DNA of 7,381 nt from an uncultured bacterium. Its GTDB lineage: Bacteria > Auribacterota > Tritonobacteria > UBA1439. The stretch covers positions 1 through 7,381 of the forward strand of contig CALLYX010000476.1 in NCBI GenBank assembly GCA_937858775.1, given 5' to 3'. The notes beneath the pieces are model-generated. The model was given only the letters and a program-made list of their open reading frames with translations, was not told the DNA's origin and ran no database searches. Made by a program: the position numbers and the translations under genes. Below, one piece after another: positions 5,784 to 7,381 of this stretch. Positions within the stretch are counted from its first letter, which is position 1. Every line of letters begins with the position of its first letter.

Positions 5784-6604
5784 ATTCCTCCGGCAAGGAT
5801 GAGAATCGCCGCGCCTAGGCATAGTATGTCGGCGGCGGTGACGCGGTCGTCATCCATCGACAGCGGCTCGCCGCGATAGCCGCGGGAGATCATCGCCTGG
5901 TAGACCCGGCCGTGGAGGTCGTACGAGCGCCGCCAGAGGGTCGAGATATTCCACGCGACCATGCGCCTCCCCATGGAGGGGGAGCGGACCCCCCCCGAGC
6001 GGCTCTTGATGGCGAGGTGGGAATTCTGAATGAGCTCTATGAAGGAGTAGACGTAGCGGTGGCACATCCCGAGCGTCATCACGAAGACCTGCGGCACGCG
6101 AAAGGCGCGGAGCGCGCCCAGGAGGCGCTGATGCCTGGTGGTCAGGGAGAGGAGGACGCAGAGCGAGACGGATGTCAGGATGCGGAGGAAAAAGATGCCG
6201 GCCCCGGCGACGCCCTGTTTCGTGATGGCGATGTTGAAGGAGAAGATCGTGACGCTGATCAGCGCCTCCCCCGGGGTGAAGATGCTGAACAGGGCGGGCG
6301 CGGCGATGCAGAGCGAGAAGAGCGGAACGAAGAACCAGGTGCGCTTCAGAAAGTACGGGATCCCTATCGAAGAAACGGCGGCGAGAAGGAGGCAGAGGGC
6401 GTAGATGCAGGCGATGGGCGCGATCTCCCTCGAGAGAAGGACCGCGAGCAGCAGGGCGAATATGGCCGCGGCCTTGAGGCGGGGGTCCCGCGCCTGCAGG
6501 AATCCCCTCGAGGAGGCGTACTCGTCCGCGAAGATCGACTCCTTGATAAAGGAGAGCGCGCCCGTGATGGTCCGCTCGACGAACCGGCCGCGGCGCGTCC
6601 CCAA
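5759..6604 (-). CDS. cbiQ: CbiQ/NikQ-type ECF transporter transmembrane subunit (T component)
   Basis: An integral membrane coupling subunit that links the CbiO ATPase to the substrate-capture component of a cobalt/nickel ECF transporter. Residues 8-45 match the CbiQ opening ('FVERTITGALSFIKESIFADEYASS', then 'GFLQARDPRLK'). Membrane segments lie at about 46-56, 62-80, 91-109, 114-126, 133-153 and 258-273. Cytoplasmic coupling helices contain the paired EcfT-type motifs AIKSRS (198-203) and AMISRGYRGE (237-246). No ATG exists between the ATG at 6691 and residue 180, and that upstream ATG would lie 86 bases inside the PDGLE gene. A TTG at 6602-6604, one base after the PDGLE stop, gives the family-like start, and AAGGGG upstream provides a ribosome site. 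The TTG choice is moderately sure; the protein would be 281 residues. It overlaps cbiO by 25 bp. Confidence 0.92.
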   Translation of the reverse strand: MGTRRGRFVERTITGALSFIKESIFADEYASSRGFLQARDPRLKAAAIFALLLAVLLSREIAPIACIYALCLLLAAVSSIGIPYFLKRTWFFVPLFSLCIAAPALFSIFTPGEALISVTIFSFNIAITKQGVAGAGIFFLRILTSVSLCVLLSLTTRHQRLLGALRAFRVPQVFVMTLGMCHRYVYSFIELIQNSHLAIKSRSGGVRSPSMGRRMVAWNISTLWRRSYDLHGRVYQAMISRGYRGEPLSMDDDRVTAADILCLGAAILILAGGIWRARFSS

Positions 6605-6605
6605 G

Positions 6606-6941
6606 TCAGCCGCCCCTTCCGGCCAATATCTTCCCGTAGAGGACCGCCGCCAGCGCTGTCGCGGCGATTCCGACGATTGCGGAGAACACATAGGCGATGC
6701 CCAGGCGCGGGAGCCCCTTCCCCTCCCACCCCTTGAACGCGTAATCGGGCAGTGGGGCGTTCCATGTCTGCGAGAGTCTATCGAGGCCCTGCGGGAGATA
6801 CCCCGCCGCCTCCCTTATCGTGTCGTTGCCCCATTCGCCCCACGCATCCCCCGCCTTGAAATACTCCGGCAGCAGAAGTCCCAGCGGGGACAGGAGCGCC
6901 AGTATTATAACCCCGAGCCAAAGTTTTGTAATGGTTGTCAC
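6606..6941 (-). CDS. PDGLE-domain protein, CbiN-like small membrane subunit
   Basis: A 111-residue protein with two membrane segments (about 6-24 and 80-103) flanking an extracytoplasmic loop. The loop carries 'YLPQGLDRLSQTW' (48-60) and 'NAPLPDYAFKG' (61-71), the hallmark of PDGLE domains (consensus LPDGLE...APLPDY). In ECF-type Co/Ni transporters this protein replaces CbiN and works with CbiM, the substrate-binding S component, often as a fused or adjacent gene. Translation begins at GTG (6939-6941), which overlaps the TGA of the upstream frame (6938-6940). That is the junction expected for an intact cbiM-PDGLE operon. cbiQ starts one base after its stop. Confidence 0.88.
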   Translation of the reverse strand: MTTITKLWLGVIILALLSPLGLLLPEYFKAGDAWGEWGNDTIREAAGYLPQGLDRLSQTWNAPLPDYAFKGWEGKGLPRLGIAYVFSAIVGIAATALAAVLYGKILAGRGG

Positions 6942-7174
6942 GCCGCCACCCTCCCCCCGGCATTGAGCAGGCCCGGATCCTCCCCCTGTAGATATTTCAC
7001 CGCCAGCGCGGTGACGATCGCCTCGACCCAGCCCTTCGGGTCGTCGAGCGCCCGCACGTGCGCCTCGCGCTCGGCCCGCTCCCGCCGCAGATTCTCCGGA
7101 TATGCCGCAAACGCCGCTACCAGCTCCGGCGGGATTTTATCGCTGAGCCGGCGTAACCGCCCGGCGGAATCTGT

Positions 7175-7222
7175 CGCTCGCAGCCCGGTCTCCGGGTCGC
7201 GGCAGAAGACGACCTGCTCGTG
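7175..7222 (-). other. Short stretch resembling the N-terminus of leucine/Glu-Leu-Phe-Val dehydrogenases
   Basis: In the same frame as the CbiM-like remnant, this encodes HEQVVFCRDPETGLRA. The pattern (Y/H)EQ(V/L)VFC.D...GL.A is characteristic of the first 30 residues of leucine dehydrogenase-type proteins, where it is followed by a conserved 'IIAIHDT..GPALGG' segment. Here the following residues are 'TDSAGRLRRL', so the similarity stops abruptly. No start codon is visible upstream in frame before the stop at 7331-7333. It may be a fragment brought in by rearrangement or a misassembly, or a coincidence over 16 residues. Confidence 0.3.
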
Positions 7223-7287
7223 CCCGGTGAGGTCGTCGAACTCTCGGGCATCGCCACGCTGTTCCGCGTCGAAGAGACCGCCATCGG

Positions 7288-7309
7288 GGCCTGATCGCGG
7301 CCTGATCGC
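7288..7309. repeat. Perfect 11-bp tandem repeat
   Basis: GGCCTGATCGC occurs twice head to tail (7288-7298 and 7299-7309). It lies between the dehydrogenase-like stretch and the window edge. From 7341 a second short tandem array (GTCGGCGG twice, then degenerate copies to about 7372) follows. No gene is recognised in 7331-7381. Confidence 0.6.
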
Positions 7310-7381
7310 TGGACGGATCTCCGGAGTGCGTCAGCGGCGTGTCGGCGGGTCGGCGGGTCAGAGGCGGGTCGCGGCATCGAG

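Larger units (their letters stand above)
6938..7330 (-). pseudogene. C-terminal remnant of a CbiM-like S component joined to unrelated start-less sequence
   Basis: The frame is open between a stop at 7331-7333 and TGA at 6938-6940. Its last part, 'VEAIVTALAVKYLQGEDPGLL' (ending near 6965; begins at 7027), matches the final helix and tail of CbiM proteins (pattern: E.IIT...V.YL....P.LL), and it overlaps the PDGLE start by GTGA as cbiM normally does. CbiM is about 200 or more residues, rich in membrane helices, and the signature should fill the remaining 350 bases. Instead, upstream of about 7030 the frame encodes a soluble, charged sequence with 'IPPELVAAFAAYPENLRRERAEREAH' (charged helix) and no hydrophobic segment. 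No ATG, GTG or TTG serves as an obvious start. It is therefore a broken cbiM, a fusion, or a chimeric contig end. The alternative, that this is a complete unknown soluble protein with chance similarity to CbiM, cannot be excluded. Confidence 0.45.

Noticed and set aside
5759..6691. ATG at 6691 as the cbiQ start
   Set aside because: It would overlap the PDGLE gene by 86 bp and add a basic N-terminus absent from CbiQ proteins; TTG at 6604 fits the family and the gene spacing.
7202..7293. Plus-strand frame encoding EDDLLVPGEVVELSGIATLF and ending in TGA near 7293
   Set aside because: It looks protein-like but has no start codon or family match, and the opposite strand in the same place gives a recognisable conserved motif.

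Overview
The window is strongly G+C-rich, densely packed DNA from a bacterium. A sigma-54-dependent activator is present and the genes are joined by ATGA/GTGA stop-start overlaps. The mix of genes (DUF134, DUF364, FeoAB, ECF-type cobalt/nickel transporter) is typical of anaerobic Gram-negative-type or candidate-phylum bacteria, for example desulfobacterota-like lineages. That placement is inference; nothing here fixes the taxon. No rRNA, tRNA, CRISPR array, insertion sequence or phage gene was seen.

Layout. (A) 1-1730, minus strand: a three-gene operon reading DUF134 HTH protein -> DUF364 (Rossmann-like, putative metal-chelation family) -> PAS/sigma-54 activator, which runs off the left edge. 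All junctions are 4-bp overlaps. (B) 1731-1912: a divergent regulatory gap. It holds a very good sigma-70 promoter for the DUF134 operon whose -10 and spacer are covered by a 22-bp inverted repeat (candidate operator), and a hairpin in the feoA leader. (C) 1913-4949, plus strand: feoA, feoB (GTG start overlapping feoA) and a PiT-family anion permease with altered signature motifs. (D) 4950-4973: a strong GC hairpin between convergent genes. (E) 4974-6941, minus strand: an ECF-type cobalt/nickel uptake operon, PDGLE/CbiN-like protein -> CbiQ -> CbiO. The CbiO ends in a duplicated histidine-rich tail. (F) 6938-7381: the expected upstream gene, cbiM, is present only as roughly its last 30 codons. 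It is fused in frame to unrelated, start-less sequence that contains a short stretch resembling the N-terminus of leucine/glutamate-type dehydrogenases, next to short tandem repeats. This is either a rearrangement or an assembly chimera.

Together the window reads as a transition-metal locus: Fe(II) uptake (Feo), an anion permease, Ni/Co uptake (ECF transporter with a metal-binding tail), and a regulatory operon with a putative metal-chelation protein. The central hypothesis is that the DUF134 protein binds the inverted repeat on its own promoter and may co-regulate the divergent feo operon. Sequence supports the site and its position; the partner is inferred.
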